NCBI GenBank assembly: GCA_016176415.1
Contig: JACOXH010000003.1
Span: 76,419-122,033, forward strand
Origin: Candidatus Daviesbacteria bacterium
GTDB lineage: Bacteria > Patescibacteriota > Microgenomatia > Daviesbacterales > UBA10151
Length of the DNA stretch: 45,615 bases
Direction: 5' to 3'
Both the position numbers and the translations under genes were made by a program. This document shows, one piece after another, positions 23,488 through 32,385 of the stretch. Numbering within the stretch: position 1 is the first letter of the stretch; each line of letters opens with the position of its first letter. The notes under the pieces were generated by a model. That model had not been told where the DNA came from, ran no database searches, and saw only the letters and a list, made by a program, of their open reading frames with translations.

Positions 23488-25476
23488 ATGCTGAAACAAG
23501 TTCTTTTTTTATCTCTGCTACTTTGTATTTTTTTGCTGCCTCCTAAAATTTATGCCCAGACCATTAATAACCAATTTATTACCATAGTTAATCCTGTCAG
23601 GATTTCTGCTTATACCAAAGATCCTGCTGAAAGTATCAGTGCTCAATATTTTGAAGTAAAAAGCAGAGGGTTACCTGCCAGCTGGCTTTTTACCTATGAT
23701 GTTTTACAAAACCCTAAGGTTGCAGAAATAGTTAAACAAATGGACTTAAGGCAGGACCTGGGTATTTTTTTGGAAGTCACGCCTGAATTTGCCAAAAACT
23801 CCAAAGTTGTATACAACAAGACTGATTCGTGGCACAGGTCTAATTCAATATTTTTAAGCGGCTATACTCAGGAGGACAGAAAAAAATTAATAGATACTGT
23901 ATTTGAAAAATTTAAATTAAACTTCGGTTATTTTCCAAAATCAGTAGGCGCCTGGTGGGTAGACAGTTTTTCGCTGGAGTATATGAAAACTAAATATGGG
24001 GTTACTGCTACCCTTGGTTGTTCTGATCAGTTCCATACGGATGGGTATTCTTTATGGGGACAATATTGGTCTATACCGTTTTATCCTTCTAAACTTCACG
24101 CGGGCATGCCGGCAAGAAATCTGCAAAACAAATTAGATATTGTTTCATTTCAGTGGGCCTCAAGGGATCCTTTAAATGGTTACAGCGGAGAAAGAGCGAG
24201 CTCGTTTAGCACACAAGATTATTTCACCAGAGGTTTATCTGAAGATTACTTTGAGAAGTTAATAGGACTTTATGCTTTAAAGCATAATAATCAATTTGGA
24301 CAAATAACGTTAGGTTTGGAAGGGGATTTTCCTGCAGAGAATTATAAAAGTTTATATGCTAGTTGGATGAATATTATTGTAAAGTTGAGCAAAGAAAACA
24401 ATATTACCGTATCGAATATGCAGGACTTCAGTTTATGGTACAGAAAAACTTTTCCTGATCTTTCACCTGCTCATCTAATAGAAACAGATGATTTACTGGG
24501 GAGTAGTACAAAAGTCATTTGGTATCAGTCTCCCGCGTACAGGATGGGTCTTATTTACAATAAGGATAATCAGGAGGTAAAAATTATCGACTGGAGAGTT
24601 TATCAGGATAATTTTGAAGAGCCCTTTTATCTTGTTCCCAATACTCAACTTAACTTGTATATAAATACGCCTTCCTTAATTGATACGATAAGTGATCCTG
24701 AAACTATTTGGCAGATTCCTTCTGTTCCTAAGTTTGAGGAGAATAAAATAATCTTTCCTCCTTCAGTTGCGCTTCCACTAAGAATTGAAAGATCCACTCT
24801 TTTAAAAATTAATAAAACTTCTGCGACTACAGAGGTAGAAATAACGGAACACTGGCCATATCCGGAAGATGGTTTGACTTTCCGCTCTCTGCCTCCGGAA
24901 ATTTTTTATTTATTAAATAGTTACAATTTATCCAAATCAAATAATATAAAAAGATTATCAGCTATTTTTGGAGTTTTAATTATTGCTGCTTTAATTGTTT
25001 TTAAGTCGAAACTTTACCGTACAAAACAATTTAAAATAATCAGTATTGGAATATTGTTAACAGGTCTTTTAATAGTTGGTTTAAAATCTCAAATTTATTC
25101 AGTGAGTCAGGCTGAAACTGAAGCGCTTTTGTATTTAAAAAGTCTTGATGACGGTAAAGTGGTGGTTTTTGATGAGACTTGTCTGAAGTGTATCTGGCAT
25201 AATAAATTTATGCCGGCAGCTTTAGCTAATAACCGCGGGTATGTAAGCCAAGTAAGCGGAAAACCAATTATTCACAACCGCTCTATTTTTGTAGCTAAAG
25301 ACAGACCCACAGGGAAAAAGATTTTAGATTCATTAAAGGCAAAATATATCTATATAGTAAAGCATGAAAATTACACTGAAAGTCTGCCTTTTTCCCCGGG
25401 TGATTATAATGTGGAGTTAATTTATGAAAATGCAAATGCACAAATCTGGCGGTTAAAAGATGAAAAAGTTTCCTGA
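23488..25476 (+). CDS. Exported deacetylase-like membrane protein
   Basis: A 662-residue protein with a signal peptide (MLKQVLFLSLLLCIFLLPP, cleavage probably after IYA). The N-terminal half (about 30-330) looks like a NodB/GH57-type polysaccharide-processing barrel (GYFPKSVGAWWVDSFSLEYMKTKYGVTATLGCSDQFHTDGYS), but I cannot place it in a named family. Two TM helices follow (about 487-503 and 515-531), then a C-terminal soluble domain of the kind seen after GT-C enzymes (LDSLKAKYIYIVKHENY...IYENANAQIWRLK). The stop overlaps the start of the next membrane gene (TGATGA). A role in envelope glycan processing is inferred from context. Confidence 0.6.
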   Translation: MLKQVLFLSLLLCIFLLPPKIYAQTINNQFITIVNPVRISAYTKDPAESISAQYFEVKSRGLPASWLFTYDVLQNPKVAEIVKQMDLRQDLGIFLEVTPEFAKNSKVVYNKTDSWHRSNSIFLSGYTQEDRKKLIDTVFEKFKLNFGYFPKSVGAWWVDSFSLEYMKTKYGVTATLGCSDQFHTDGYSLWGQYWSIPFYPSKLHAGMPARNLQNKLDIVSFQWASRDPLNGYSGERASSFSTQDYFTRGLSEDYFEKLIGLYALKHNNQFGQITLGLEGDFPAENYKSLYASWMNIIVKLSKENNITVSNMQDFSLWYRKTFPDLSPAHLIETDDLLGSSTKVIWYQSPAYRMGLIYNKDNQEVKIIDWRVYQDNFEEPFYLVPNTQLNLYINTPSLIDTISDPETIWQIPSVPKFEENKIIFPPSVALPLRIERSTLLKINKTSATTEVEITEHWPYPEDGLTFRSLPPEIFYLLNSYNLSKSNNIKRLSAIFGVLIIAALIVFKSKLYRTKQFKIISIGILLTGLLIVGLKSQIYSVSQAETEALLYLKSLDDGKVVVFDETCLKCIWHNKFMPAALANNRGYVSQVSGKPIIHNRSIFVAKDRPTGKKILDSLKAKYIYIVKHENYTESLPFSPGDYNVELIYENANAQIWRLKDEKVS

Positions 25477-26990
25477 TGAAAAAGATTCACTTGATTTTTG
25501 TAACAATAATCTTCTTTGTTATTATCGGTTATTTTCAAAAGATACAGGCTTTGTCTTTCCCTTTTGTTGATGAACAATATAATTTTGCTATCGGCAAATA
25601 CTTACTAAACAAAGAAATTCTTTATGATGATATTATTACAAACCATCAACCTATAACTCATATTTTCAGCGCCTTAGTTCAGGATATAAGAAAACCAAAT
25701 ACAACTTTTTCCTCAGTTAAAACTCACAGAGAAGCGGTAGTTATCTGGTCAGCAATTTGGGGATTGATTATGGTTATATATTTTGGGTTAGCAGGACTGG
25801 TTTTTGTGATTGTATATGAGCTGACTAAAGGTTATATGCTGGGAAATTTATTTTTGGCAGAAGGGTTTGCAGTTTATCCTTTAATATTTGCGGCAGGAAT
25901 GGCTGTTTATAAAAAAAATCCTGATAAGCTGACACTAATTATCCTAGGGGTCTCTTTAACTTTAGTATTTTTTACATTGGGTCCTGTATGGCCTGCTTTA
26001 GCCTTTTTAATTTTATTACTGGGATTTAATTTAAAGAATTTAAAAGTAAAAATACCACTTATCCTTTTAGGTTTTTTAATAGTTTTTATTTTGGTTGCAA
26101 AATATACCTCAATTACAGGTTATATCAAAGATTATCTTTATCTAAATTCTGTATACACAGTTCCTCAATACCATAGCACCCACTATCAGGAGTCATGGTT
26201 AATGACAATATTAAAATCCTTTGTCTCTCCGCTGATTTCTTTTGTCAGTAAAGATGTAACGGATATCCTTTTGATCGTTAGGTGGTTAACAATACTTTTA
26301 ATAATAAATATGATTTTTTTGGTTAAAAAAGGACAATTTAAAAAAGTACTCATAATTTTTATTTTATTGGGTTTGACTAATATCCGTTTTGTGTCTCCCG
26401 GGATTGGTTCTTACCAGGGGTTCCATATATTGCCATGGTATGCAACTTTAATTTTTCTTTCCATAGTATTAATTACCCAACATCTTAAAAAAAATACAAG
26501 CTATCTTTTAAAAGGTGTAAATTTGGGGATAGTTATTGTTTTGCTTTTTTTAAGTTTTACATACCAAAAAAATTCTTTTTCAAAAAAAGATATTCAGTTG
26601 GAATATACTATCAATTATTCAACACACACTGACATTGGGCAAATTATTGGAATTATGAAATCTAATCAAGATACACTTTTTGTTTCACCGGATGCCTGGT
26701 TGGTTTATTGGCAGAGTGATGCAAATCATCTGCCAAAATTGTATGGTTATTATGCATGGATGAGCGGGATACCGGATTTTCGTAACAGAATTATTGAATC
26801 ATTTGAAAAAGATCCACCAACGTTCTTCTTTTGCGAAGACTGTAAAGGTTTAGATCTTGGTAAATACCTTATAAAATATGACAGAATTAAAAGAAATGGT
26901 GCAGAAACTAATTTGTATGTATTAAGTAAAAAGATTAAAAGCTTAACTGATATTCAAAAGGAGAAGTTAAAATTTTATGGAGTTGACTGA
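25476..26990 (+). CDS. GT-C family membrane glycosyltransferase
   Basis: A 504-residue polytopic protein with about 10-11 hydrophobic helices and a C-terminal soluble domain. The first external loop has FPFVDEQYNFAIGKYLLNKEILYDDIITNHQP, the acidic pattern typical of PMT/ArnT-like transferases that use polyprenyl-phosphate sugars. The acceptor is unknown. It overlaps genes at both ends (1 nt upstream, 14 nt downstream), so it is part of an operon starting at 23488. Confidence 0.72.
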   Translation: MKKIHLIFVTIIFFVIIGYFQKIQALSFPFVDEQYNFAIGKYLLNKEILYDDIITNHQPITHIFSALVQDIRKPNTTFSSVKTHREAVVIWSAIWGLIMVIYFGLAGLVFVIVYELTKGYMLGNLFLAEGFAVYPLIFAAGMAVYKKNPDKLTLIILGVSLTLVFFTLGPVWPALAFLILLLGFNLKNLKVKIPLILLGFLIVFILVAKYTSITGYIKDYLYLNSVYTVPQYHSTHYQESWLMTILKSFVSPLISFVSKDVTDILLIVRWLTILLIINMIFLVKKGQFKKVLIIFILLGLTNIRFVSPGIGSYQGFHILPWYATLIFLSIVLITQHLKKNTSYLLKGVNLGIVIVLLFLSFTYQKNSFSKKDIQLEYTINYSTHTDIGQIIGIMKSNQDTLFVSPDAWLVYWQSDANHLPKLYGYYAWMSGIPDFRNRIIESFEKDPPTFFFCEDCKGLDLGKYLIKYDRIKRNGAETNLYVLSKKIKSLTDIQKEKLKFYGVD

Positions 26991-27807
26991 AGAGTGGGTA
27001 AAAGAAAAATTACCAAAAAGACCAAAAGATGCCAATAAAGGGACTTTTGGAAAAGTGTTAATGGTAGCAGGCTCTGAAAAATATCCCGGAGCAGCATATC
27101 TTGTTTCTGCAGCTTGCTACAGAGTGGGAGTAGGATTAGTCACTTTGGCAACAGACAAAGAAACAAAAATTATAGTTTCCAGAAAACTTCCTGAAGTAAC
27201 TTTTCTGGAAAGGGGTCAGATATTAGATGAATTGAACAGTTATGATGTGTTATTGGTTGGTTCTGGTTTAGGACAAAGCGATGATGTGGTTGGATTGATC
27301 AATCAGCTGATCGGTAAGCAATTGCCTCCAACATTAATAGATGGCGACGGGTTAAACATTTTATCTAAAATTGATGAGTGGTGGAAAAAAATTCATGCAA
27401 AGGTGGTGCTTACTCCTCACCCGGGAGAAATGGCCAGATTAACTGGTTTATCTGTAGGAGGTATTCAGAAGGACAGGATAAATATTACTCAAAGTTTTGC
27501 TGATAAATGGGGGCAAGTAATAGTTTTAAAAGGTGCAAATACTGTAATTGCCAAATCTATGGGTGAGGAGGTTTTGGTCAGTCCTTTTGCAAATCCGCTT
27601 CTTGCCACTGCCGGTACAGGAGATGTTTTATCCGGGATTATTGCAGGGCTCATGGCTCAGGGATTGGATCCATTTGATGCAGCTGGTGCAGGGGTATATG
27701 TCCATGGGTTGGCCGGGGAGATGATGAGAAGAAAAATAGGTGAAGCAGGGCTTCTGGCAAGCGATTTATTGCTCCAAACGCCTTTAGTATTAAGGAAGTT
27801 AAGTTAA
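26977..27807 (+). CDS. nnrD: ADP-dependent NAD(P)H-hydrate dehydratase
   Basis: A 276-residue ribokinase-fold repair enzyme that returns hydrated NAD(P)H to NAD(P)H. Motifs: KGTFGKVLMVAGSEKYPGAAYLVSAACYRVGVGL, the HPGEMARLTG segment, VLKGANTVIA and the catalytic NPLLATAGTGDVLSGIIAGLMAQG. It is the C-terminal YjeF half only; no epimerase domain is attached or nearby. The ATG overlaps the preceding gene by 14 nt. Confidence 0.94.
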   Translation: MELTEEWVKEKLPKRPKDANKGTFGKVLMVAGSEKYPGAAYLVSAACYRVGVGLVTLATDKETKIIVSRKLPEVTFLERGQILDELNSYDVLLVGSGLGQSDDVVGLINQLIGKQLPPTLIDGDGLNILSKIDEWWKKIHAKVVLTPHPGEMARLTGLSVGGIQKDRINITQSFADKWGQVIVLKGANTVIAKSMGEEVLVSPFANPLLATAGTGDVLSGIIAGLMAQGLDPFDAAGAGVYVHGLAGEMMRRKIGEAGLLASDLLLQTPLVLRKLS

Positions 27808-27815
27808 AAATATAT

Positions 27816-29342
27816 TCAATTTACATATCCGAACATTGAATCTGTGAGGTTGGTATCAGGGGTTTGACAGGATTTTTCTATAATTTCTTTTGAAGGAATT
27901 TTAACAGGCGGGATAACGCCAATGTGACCGAATTTTTGTCTGACTTCTCTCAAAGATAACTCATCAGGAATAACGATATTGTAAACAGGTATGTCTACAG
28001 AAGGATGAACCAAGTGCTGGTTTTTAAGATAAAAGAAATATCTGAAACCCACATTTTCTCCCGGGGTTGTAATGTAACTTATCCCAATGCAAGGATAACC
28101 TTTTTCCTTTGCATCTTTAACAATAAAATCAACTGTTTCTTTTCTGGCAACATAACCCTTGGAGTAATAATATTGATTAATCATGAAGTTAGTGTTTTTA
28201 ATTAACACTATTCCCAAAATAGCAATCACAATTACCTTGCCCAGCTTTGAGTTTTTGAATAGAAAATAAAGAAGAAGTGAGACAATAGTTAAAAATATTA
28301 TTTCAATATTGGCAAAATAATATTCAGAAATAGGAGAAGAAGAAAGCGAGAAAAAGCCAATTACTCCTAAAACCCAAGCATAAAATACAATTACTTCCTT
28401 AAAAGATAAGAGCTTCTTTTTTACTAAAAACAGCGCTGATAAAAGTATTAATAAAATAAAAATAAAGTTTTGAGTTGTCTCAAATGATTGGGGTGAAAAA
28501 AACAGATTATTAATATTTTTGGTTATCATTTCTAAAACCTGCTGAAACTTATAAAGCCCTGTAGCTCCTTCACTTTTTATAAGCGGAGCTTGCAACAACT
28601 TTGTTGTTATAAAAAAGTTTTGGAAGATGCTAATAGTTTGCTGAAAACCGTGTCTTGTTTCAAAAAGGATTAAAGGTATAGAAGTAATAAAAAATGCGGC
28701 TAAAGATGTAATAAGTTGTTTTCTATTTGGTAATTTCTTTGCAACAATCATAGCCACAGGTATAGCAATAAGAGCAGGAAGAAGAGCGATGTGAATATGC
28801 CAAATTAAGGCAATCAACACTCCCAGCAGAGGCAGCACTTTGTAGTTACCCCGGGCTAAACTTACAACACTATAAAAATACCAAACATGCCAAAGCACAG
28901 TAGGGGTAGAAGGGACTACTCTTCTGTCGAGTTGAACAGCATTTAAAAGAATTGCATATAAAAATGAAATTATCAATCCTACTTTAGTATTAAAAAGTTT
29001 AGAAAAAACAAAGTAATAGCTGAAAACTGTCAGTACCCCAATAATTACAGTGGGAATAATTGCTCCGATTGGGTCCATGTTGGTCAGCATCATAAAAGGG
29101 GTAATCAGGTAATACCAAAAGGGGCCAATGAAGATTCCGGGAGCAGTCGTGAGTTGTCCGATCAGGCGGAAATGGCCGTTTACAACAATATCTTTAACTA
29201 TCCAGGAAAATAAATCACCGTCAGCTGCAAAATCAAACCTTTCAATAACTTTGTAAGTTCTGAAAAACAGTCCTGTCAGCAAAATAAATCCTAATATTAA
29301 AAGATGAGGACGTTTACGAAAGTAAGAAAAAATTGAACTCAT
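27816..29342 (-). CDS. GT-C family membrane glycosyltransferase (PMT_2-like)
   Basis: A 508-residue polytopic protein with about 10 helices and a C-terminal extracellular domain. The first loop carries RTYKVIERFDFAADGDLFSWIVKDIVVNG, like the Asp-containing loop of ArnT/PMT_2 transferases. Further features are APGIFIGPFWYYLITPFM and WHIHIALLPAL. The donor is probably a polyprenyl-phosphate sugar. Its 5' end overlaps the promoter of the divergent cofE-like gene; the start codons are about 30 bp apart. Confidence 0.8.
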   Translation of the reverse strand: MSSIFSYFRKRPHLLILGFILLTGLFFRTYKVIERFDFAADGDLFSWIVKDIVVNGHFRLIGQLTTAPGIFIGPFWYYLITPFMMLTNMDPIGAIIPTVIIGVLTVFSYYFVFSKLFNTKVGLIISFLYAILLNAVQLDRRVVPSTPTVLWHVWYFYSVVSLARGNYKVLPLLGVLIALIWHIHIALLPALIAIPVAMIVAKKLPNRKQLITSLAAFFITSIPLILFETRHGFQQTISIFQNFFITTKLLQAPLIKSEGATGLYKFQQVLEMITKNINNLFFSPQSFETTQNFIFILLILLSALFLVKKKLLSFKEVIVFYAWVLGVIGFFSLSSSPISEYYFANIEIIFLTIVSLLLYFLFKNSKLGKVIVIAILGIVLIKNTNFMINQYYYSKGYVARKETVDFIVKDAKEKGYPCIGISYITTPGENVGFRYFFYLKNQHLVHPSVDIPVYNIVIPDELSLREVRQKFGHIGVIPPVKIPSKEIIEKSCQTPDTNLTDSMFGYVN

Positions 29343-29361
29343 GTATGATAGATGTTACACT
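29333..29361 (+). promoter_or_regulatory. Promoter for the cofE-like gene, near-leaderless
   Basis: TTGAAC (29333-29338), a 17-bp spacer and TGT-extended TACACT (29356-29361). It ends 9 nt before the ATG at 29371 and supports that start over an in-frame ATG at 29341, which lies upstream of the -10. Confidence 0.6.
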
Positions 29362-29370
29362 ACAAAACCT

Positions 29371-30129
29371 ATGATAGTCAAAGCAATCAAGACAAGAAAA
29401 TTTCTGCCGCCTAAAGATAATCTTGAAGAATTGCTTTCTGCAATTAAAAATTTAAAAGAAAATTCTATAGTGGCGATAGCATCCAAAGTGGTGTCAATCG
29501 GTGAAGGCAGGTGTATTCCTGCAAACGAAACAGAAAAAGATGACTTAATTATAAAAGAAGCGGAATTATATTTAGAACGCAAGTATGTCCCTCAACAAAG
29601 TGTAATTTTTACTGTTAAAAATAATGTTATGGTGGCTTCTGCAGGAGTAGATGAAAGCAATGCAGATGGTTATTATATTTTGTGGCCAAAAGACCCTGAA
29701 GTTTCTGCTAAAAAAATTTGGCAATCTTTAAAAGAAAAATTCAAAATAAAAAATCTGGGAGTGATTATTACTGATTCAAGAGTTACTCCTTTAAGAAGGG
29801 GAGTTGTGGGGGTGGCTGTGGCTTATTTTGGGTTTAAGCCGTTAAAAGATTACAGAGGAAAAGAGGATTTGTTTGGCAGGAAGTTTGAAATGGAAACTTC
29901 AGACATTCCGGACTCATTGGCAACTGCTGCAGTTTTGGAAATGGGGGAAGGGGCGGAAAGCCAGCCAATTGCAATCATTACAGATGTTTCTTATATAGAA
30001 TTTATACAAAAAAAGTACAGTCCTAAAAATCCTGATCTTGCTTTTAAAATACCGGAAAAAGAAGATGTATTTTATCCCTTTCTAACTTCAGTTAAGTGGA
30101 AGAAGGGCGGGAGCGGAAAAAATCAATAG
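29371..30129 (+). CDS. CofE-like F420-0:glutamate ligase family protein
   Basis: A protein of about 252 residues (start at the second ATG) from the CofE/FbiB-N ligase family. Key runs: IVAIASKVVSIGEGR, VASAGVDESNADGYYI, VIITDSRVTPLRRGVVGVAVAYFGF and DSLATAAVLEMGEGAESQPIAII. CofE adds glutamate to coenzyme F420-0 in a GTP-dependent reaction. No F420 synthesis or F420-using gene is visible here, so this homolog may glutamylate something else. Its 3' end overlaps the convergent galE-like gene by 38 bp. Confidence 0.88.
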   Translation: MIVKAIKTRKFLPPKDNLEELLSAIKNLKENSIVAIASKVVSIGEGRCIPANETEKDDLIIKEAELYLERKYVPQQSVIFTVKNNVMVASAGVDESNADGYYILWPKDPEVSAKKIWQSLKEKFKIKNLGVIITDSRVTPLRRGVVGVAVAYFGFKPLKDYRGKEDLFGRKFEMETSDIPDSLATAAVLEMGEGAESQPIAIITDVSYIEFIQKKYSPKNPDLAFKIPEKEDVFYPFLTSVKWKKGGSGKNQ

Positions 30130-31018
30130 TTTTTCTCAAGCCCTCATCTAAGTTTACTTTTGCCTTCCAACCTAATTCTTTTTGAATTTTTTCAGAAGAG
30201 GCAACAAGAGAGGGAACATCTCCTTTTCTTTCTCCCAAATCTTGAATAGGTACCTCATATCCCAAAAGAGTAAAAATCTTATTTACTACATCAATAACTT
30301 TTACTCCTGTTTGAGTCCCTACATTATATATATGGAGTCCTGATAATGGCAGGGCCAGGACATGAGCCTCTGCTAAATCTTCGATATAAATAAAATCTCT
30401 AACTTGTTCTCCTTTCCAATAAAGAGGGATGGGAGTTTTATTTAATGCAGATTTTATAAAATTGGGGATAGCATGAGTTTCAGGGTTGTGTAGCTCTCCC
30501 GGACCATAAGGATTAAAGTAGCGAAGCAGTGTGACATCAAAATTATGAAGGTTGTGGTAGAGTTTGCAAAATTGTTCCATTGCCACTTTGGTAAGACCGT
30601 ATGGGTTTTCCTGTTCTCCCAAAGGATCTTCTTCTGTGATAGGAACTTGAGTGGGTTTGCCATAAACTGTGGCAGAAGAGGAGAAAATCATTTTTTTAAC
30701 TCCGGCAACTTTCATTGCCTCCAATAATTTTACAGTGCCCACGATATTATTTTGAGCGTACTCCACCGGTTGCTCAATTGAACCGGCAACTTCAATAAAA
30801 GAGGCCATATGGATAACAGCATCATGACCTGGTAGGATTTTTTCTAAAGTGTTTTGATCATCAAGAGAAACTTTTTGAAAATCTGCCCTTGGATCTACAA
30901 AACTTTGGTCACCCTTTGATAAATCATCAACAACTGTAACTTGGTGTCCCTGATCCAAAAGGAGTTTATTAACTGCAGAACCAATAAAACCTGCTCCACC
31001 TGTAACTAGAACTTTCAT
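30092..31018 (-). CDS. galE: NAD-dependent sugar epimerase (UDP-glucose 4-epimerase-like)
   Basis: A 308-residue extended SDR enzyme. The NAD site is VTGGAGFIGSAVNKLL, D32-D33 would bind the ribose, and the active site has S124/S125 in MIFSSSATVYG and Y149-x3-K153 in NPYGLTKVAMEQ. LRYFNPYGPG and the C-terminal GWKAKVNLDEGLRKT are typical. The substrate is probably UDP-Glc/Gal or the GlcNAc forms. It is the last gene of a minus-strand run but has its own extended -10 promoter. Confidence 0.88.
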   Translation of the reverse strand: MKVLVTGGAGFIGSAVNKLLLDQGHQVTVVDDLSKGDQSFVDPRADFQKVSLDDQNTLEKILPGHDAVIHMASFIEVAGSIEQPVEYAQNNIVGTVKLLEAMKVAGVKKMIFSSSATVYGKPTQVPITEEDPLGEQENPYGLTKVAMEQFCKLYHNLHNFDVTLLRYFNPYGPGELHNPETHAIPNFIKSALNKTPIPLYWKGEQVRDFIYIEDLAEAHVLALPLSGLHIYNVGTQTGVKVIDVVNKIFTLLGYEVPIQDLGERKGDVPSLVASSEKIQKELGWKAKVNLDEGLRKTIDFFRSRPSST

Positions 31019-31024
31019 TGAATA

Positions 31025-31033
31025 ATTTTAACA
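31025..31033 (-). promoter_or_regulatory. Extended -10 promoter for galE-like gene, leaderless layout
   Basis: Minus-strand TGT-TAAAAT followed by six bases (TATTCA) and then the ATG at 31018. It lies in the 19-bp gap after tsaE. Confidence 0.55.
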
Positions 31034-31037
31034 TAAA

Positions 31038-31469
31038 TCATAGATCGGTTTGACTGGAGACAGTAATTTGTCTGGCGTTCTCATCCAGTTTAGTTATGCT
31101 AATTTTTACTGTATTATCCGGTAAGTTTGGGTATTTTTCTGCCCATTCAATTAAAATAATGTTGTTTGAATCAGACCATAGATCTTCAAGCCCTAAATGT
31201 TTAATGTTTTCAGCATCTTCCAATCTATAAAGATCAATATGGTAAAGGGCATTTTGGGTATGGGGGATTTGGTGTTGTCTGATTAAAACAAAAGTAGGGG
31301 AGATAATTTTTTCCTCAATACCCAAAGCTTTGGCAAAGCCTTGCACAAATATAGTTTTTCCTGCACCAAGCTCTCCTGTTAAAGCAAAAGTGTTACTTTT
31401 TGATTCTTTTGCAATATTTTGGGCAATATCTTTGGTTTCTTTTTCTGAATGAGAAATATATTTTTTCAT
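31038..31469 (-). CDS. tsaE: tRNA t6A synthesis ATPase TsaE
   Basis: A 143-residue P-loop ATPase of the TsaB-TsaD-TsaE complex that makes threonylcarbamoyl-A37 on ANN-decoding tRNAs. Walker A is GELGAGKT, SPTFVLIRQH follows, and HIDLYRLEDAENIKHLGLEDL and IILIEWAEKYP are family signatures. I start it at the ATG at 31469, which overlaps the upstream TGA by 4 nt, not at the longer frame beginning at 31535, whose extra 22 residues overlap the upstream gene and are not family-like. Confidence 0.93.
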   Translation of the reverse strand: MKKYISHSEKETKDIAQNIAKESKSNTFALTGELGAGKTIFVQGFAKALGIEEKIISPTFVLIRQHQIPHTQNALYHIDLYRLEDAENIKHLGLEDLWSDSNNIILIEWAEKYPNLPDNTVKISITKLDENARQITVSSQTDL

Positions 31470-32356
31470 TTTCTCTTTTTGTAAATATACCCTATTGATC
31501 CTGCTCCCAGCAAGATTAAAGTAATCCCCAGCCAAATTAAGGGATTTGTCTGTTTTTGATCTTTAACTTCTACTATTGGTGAAGATGAAGCTGATGGGCT
31601 GGCTGTTACAGTTGCAGCTGCAACAGAAGCAGTGCGGGTGGTTTTCTTCAATTTGGGAATAGGCGTAGATGTGGGACGGGGAGTTAGAGTGGGTGAGATG
31701 GTGGGGGATGAGGTAGGATTGGAAGTCTTTTTAGGAGAAGGTGAGGGAGTTTTAATAGGAGTTAGCGTAGGGGTGGGTACAGGAGTAGGTATAGGAGCTG
31801 GCGTTGGGGTAGGAGAGGGAGCTGGAGTACTATTTGTATTTTGATAACCTGGTGTTGGTGTGCTTGCGATCCACTCTCCGTCTGGTTTTCTTTGTAATGA
31901 ATTGCCGTCTCCGGTAGCTCCCAATGCATTTTGATAACTAAATTCGTTAAAAAAAGATCCATTAGTTCCAATTCGCAAACCAATAGCATCTTCTGTATTG
32001 CCGAGAGAAATGGAGCTTTGGATAATCGTACCGGAAAAATTAGGGTAATCTAAAAGAAACCCAGATGCATTTTTAGCAATAATAACAAATCCTCCAGATA
32101 AAATTGTCATACTGCCTTGGGCAGGTGTGGCATTCAAAAGATGGTTTGCTCCATCATAAATACGCCACGCCTCACCTGCAGATCCTCCTATGATAGTAAC
32201 CGGATCTGGACTGTCATTATAAAGTTCAATCCATTCACGATCTGTATCGCTACCGGGTAAATCATACATCACCTCATTGATGATCACAGCTGCAGAAACA
32301 GGTTTAATTGCAAAAAGAAGAAATGAAATAGTAAGAACAAATAATTTAATCCCCAC
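31466..32356 (-). CDS. Surface protein with a lamin-tail domain and C-terminal anchor
   Basis: About 296 residues from a GTG start: signal peptide (GIKLFVLTISFLLFAIKPVSA), then a lamin-tail domain (about 22-175) with VIINEVMYDLPGSDTDREWIELYN, ISLGNTEDAIGLRI and NSLQRKPDGEW. A Pro/Thr/Ser repeat linker of about 75 residues follows, then a C-terminal TM helix ending YKKRK. The tail resembles a cell-surface sorting signal, but no LPxTG motif is present. Starting at GTG 32356 gives a clean signal peptide and fits the -10 box 7 nt upstream; the longer TTG start at 32401 would overlap the M23 gene. Confidence 0.82.
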   Translation of the reverse strand: MGIKLFVLTISFLLFAIKPVSAAVIINEVMYDLPGSDTDREWIELYNDSPDPVTIIGGSAGEAWRIYDGANHLLNATPAQGSMTILSGGFVIIAKNASGFLLDYPNFSGTIIQSSISLGNTEDAIGLRIGTNGSFFNEFSYQNALGATGDGNSLQRKPDGEWIASTPTPGYQNTNSTPAPSPTPTPAPIPTPVPTPTLTPIKTPSPSPKKTSNPTSSPTISPTLTPRPTSTPIPKLKKTTRTASVAAATVTASPSASSSPIVEVKDQKQTNPLIWLGITLILLGAGSIGYIYKKRK

Positions 32357-32363
32357 TATCCTA

Positions 32364-32372
32364 ATAGTATCA
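32364..32372 (-). promoter_or_regulatory. Extended -10 box before the lamin-tail gene
   Basis: Minus-strand TGA-TACTAT ends 7 nt before the GTG at 32356. It lies in the 29-bp gap after the M23 gene and supports the shorter start. Confidence 0.45.
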
Positions 32373-32385
32373 CTAGAGGGTAACT

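Noticed and set aside
29341-29370. Upstream ATG giving a 262-residue CofE-like protein
   Set aside because: It lies before the predicted -10 box and adds residues without family similarity; ATG 29371 fits better.
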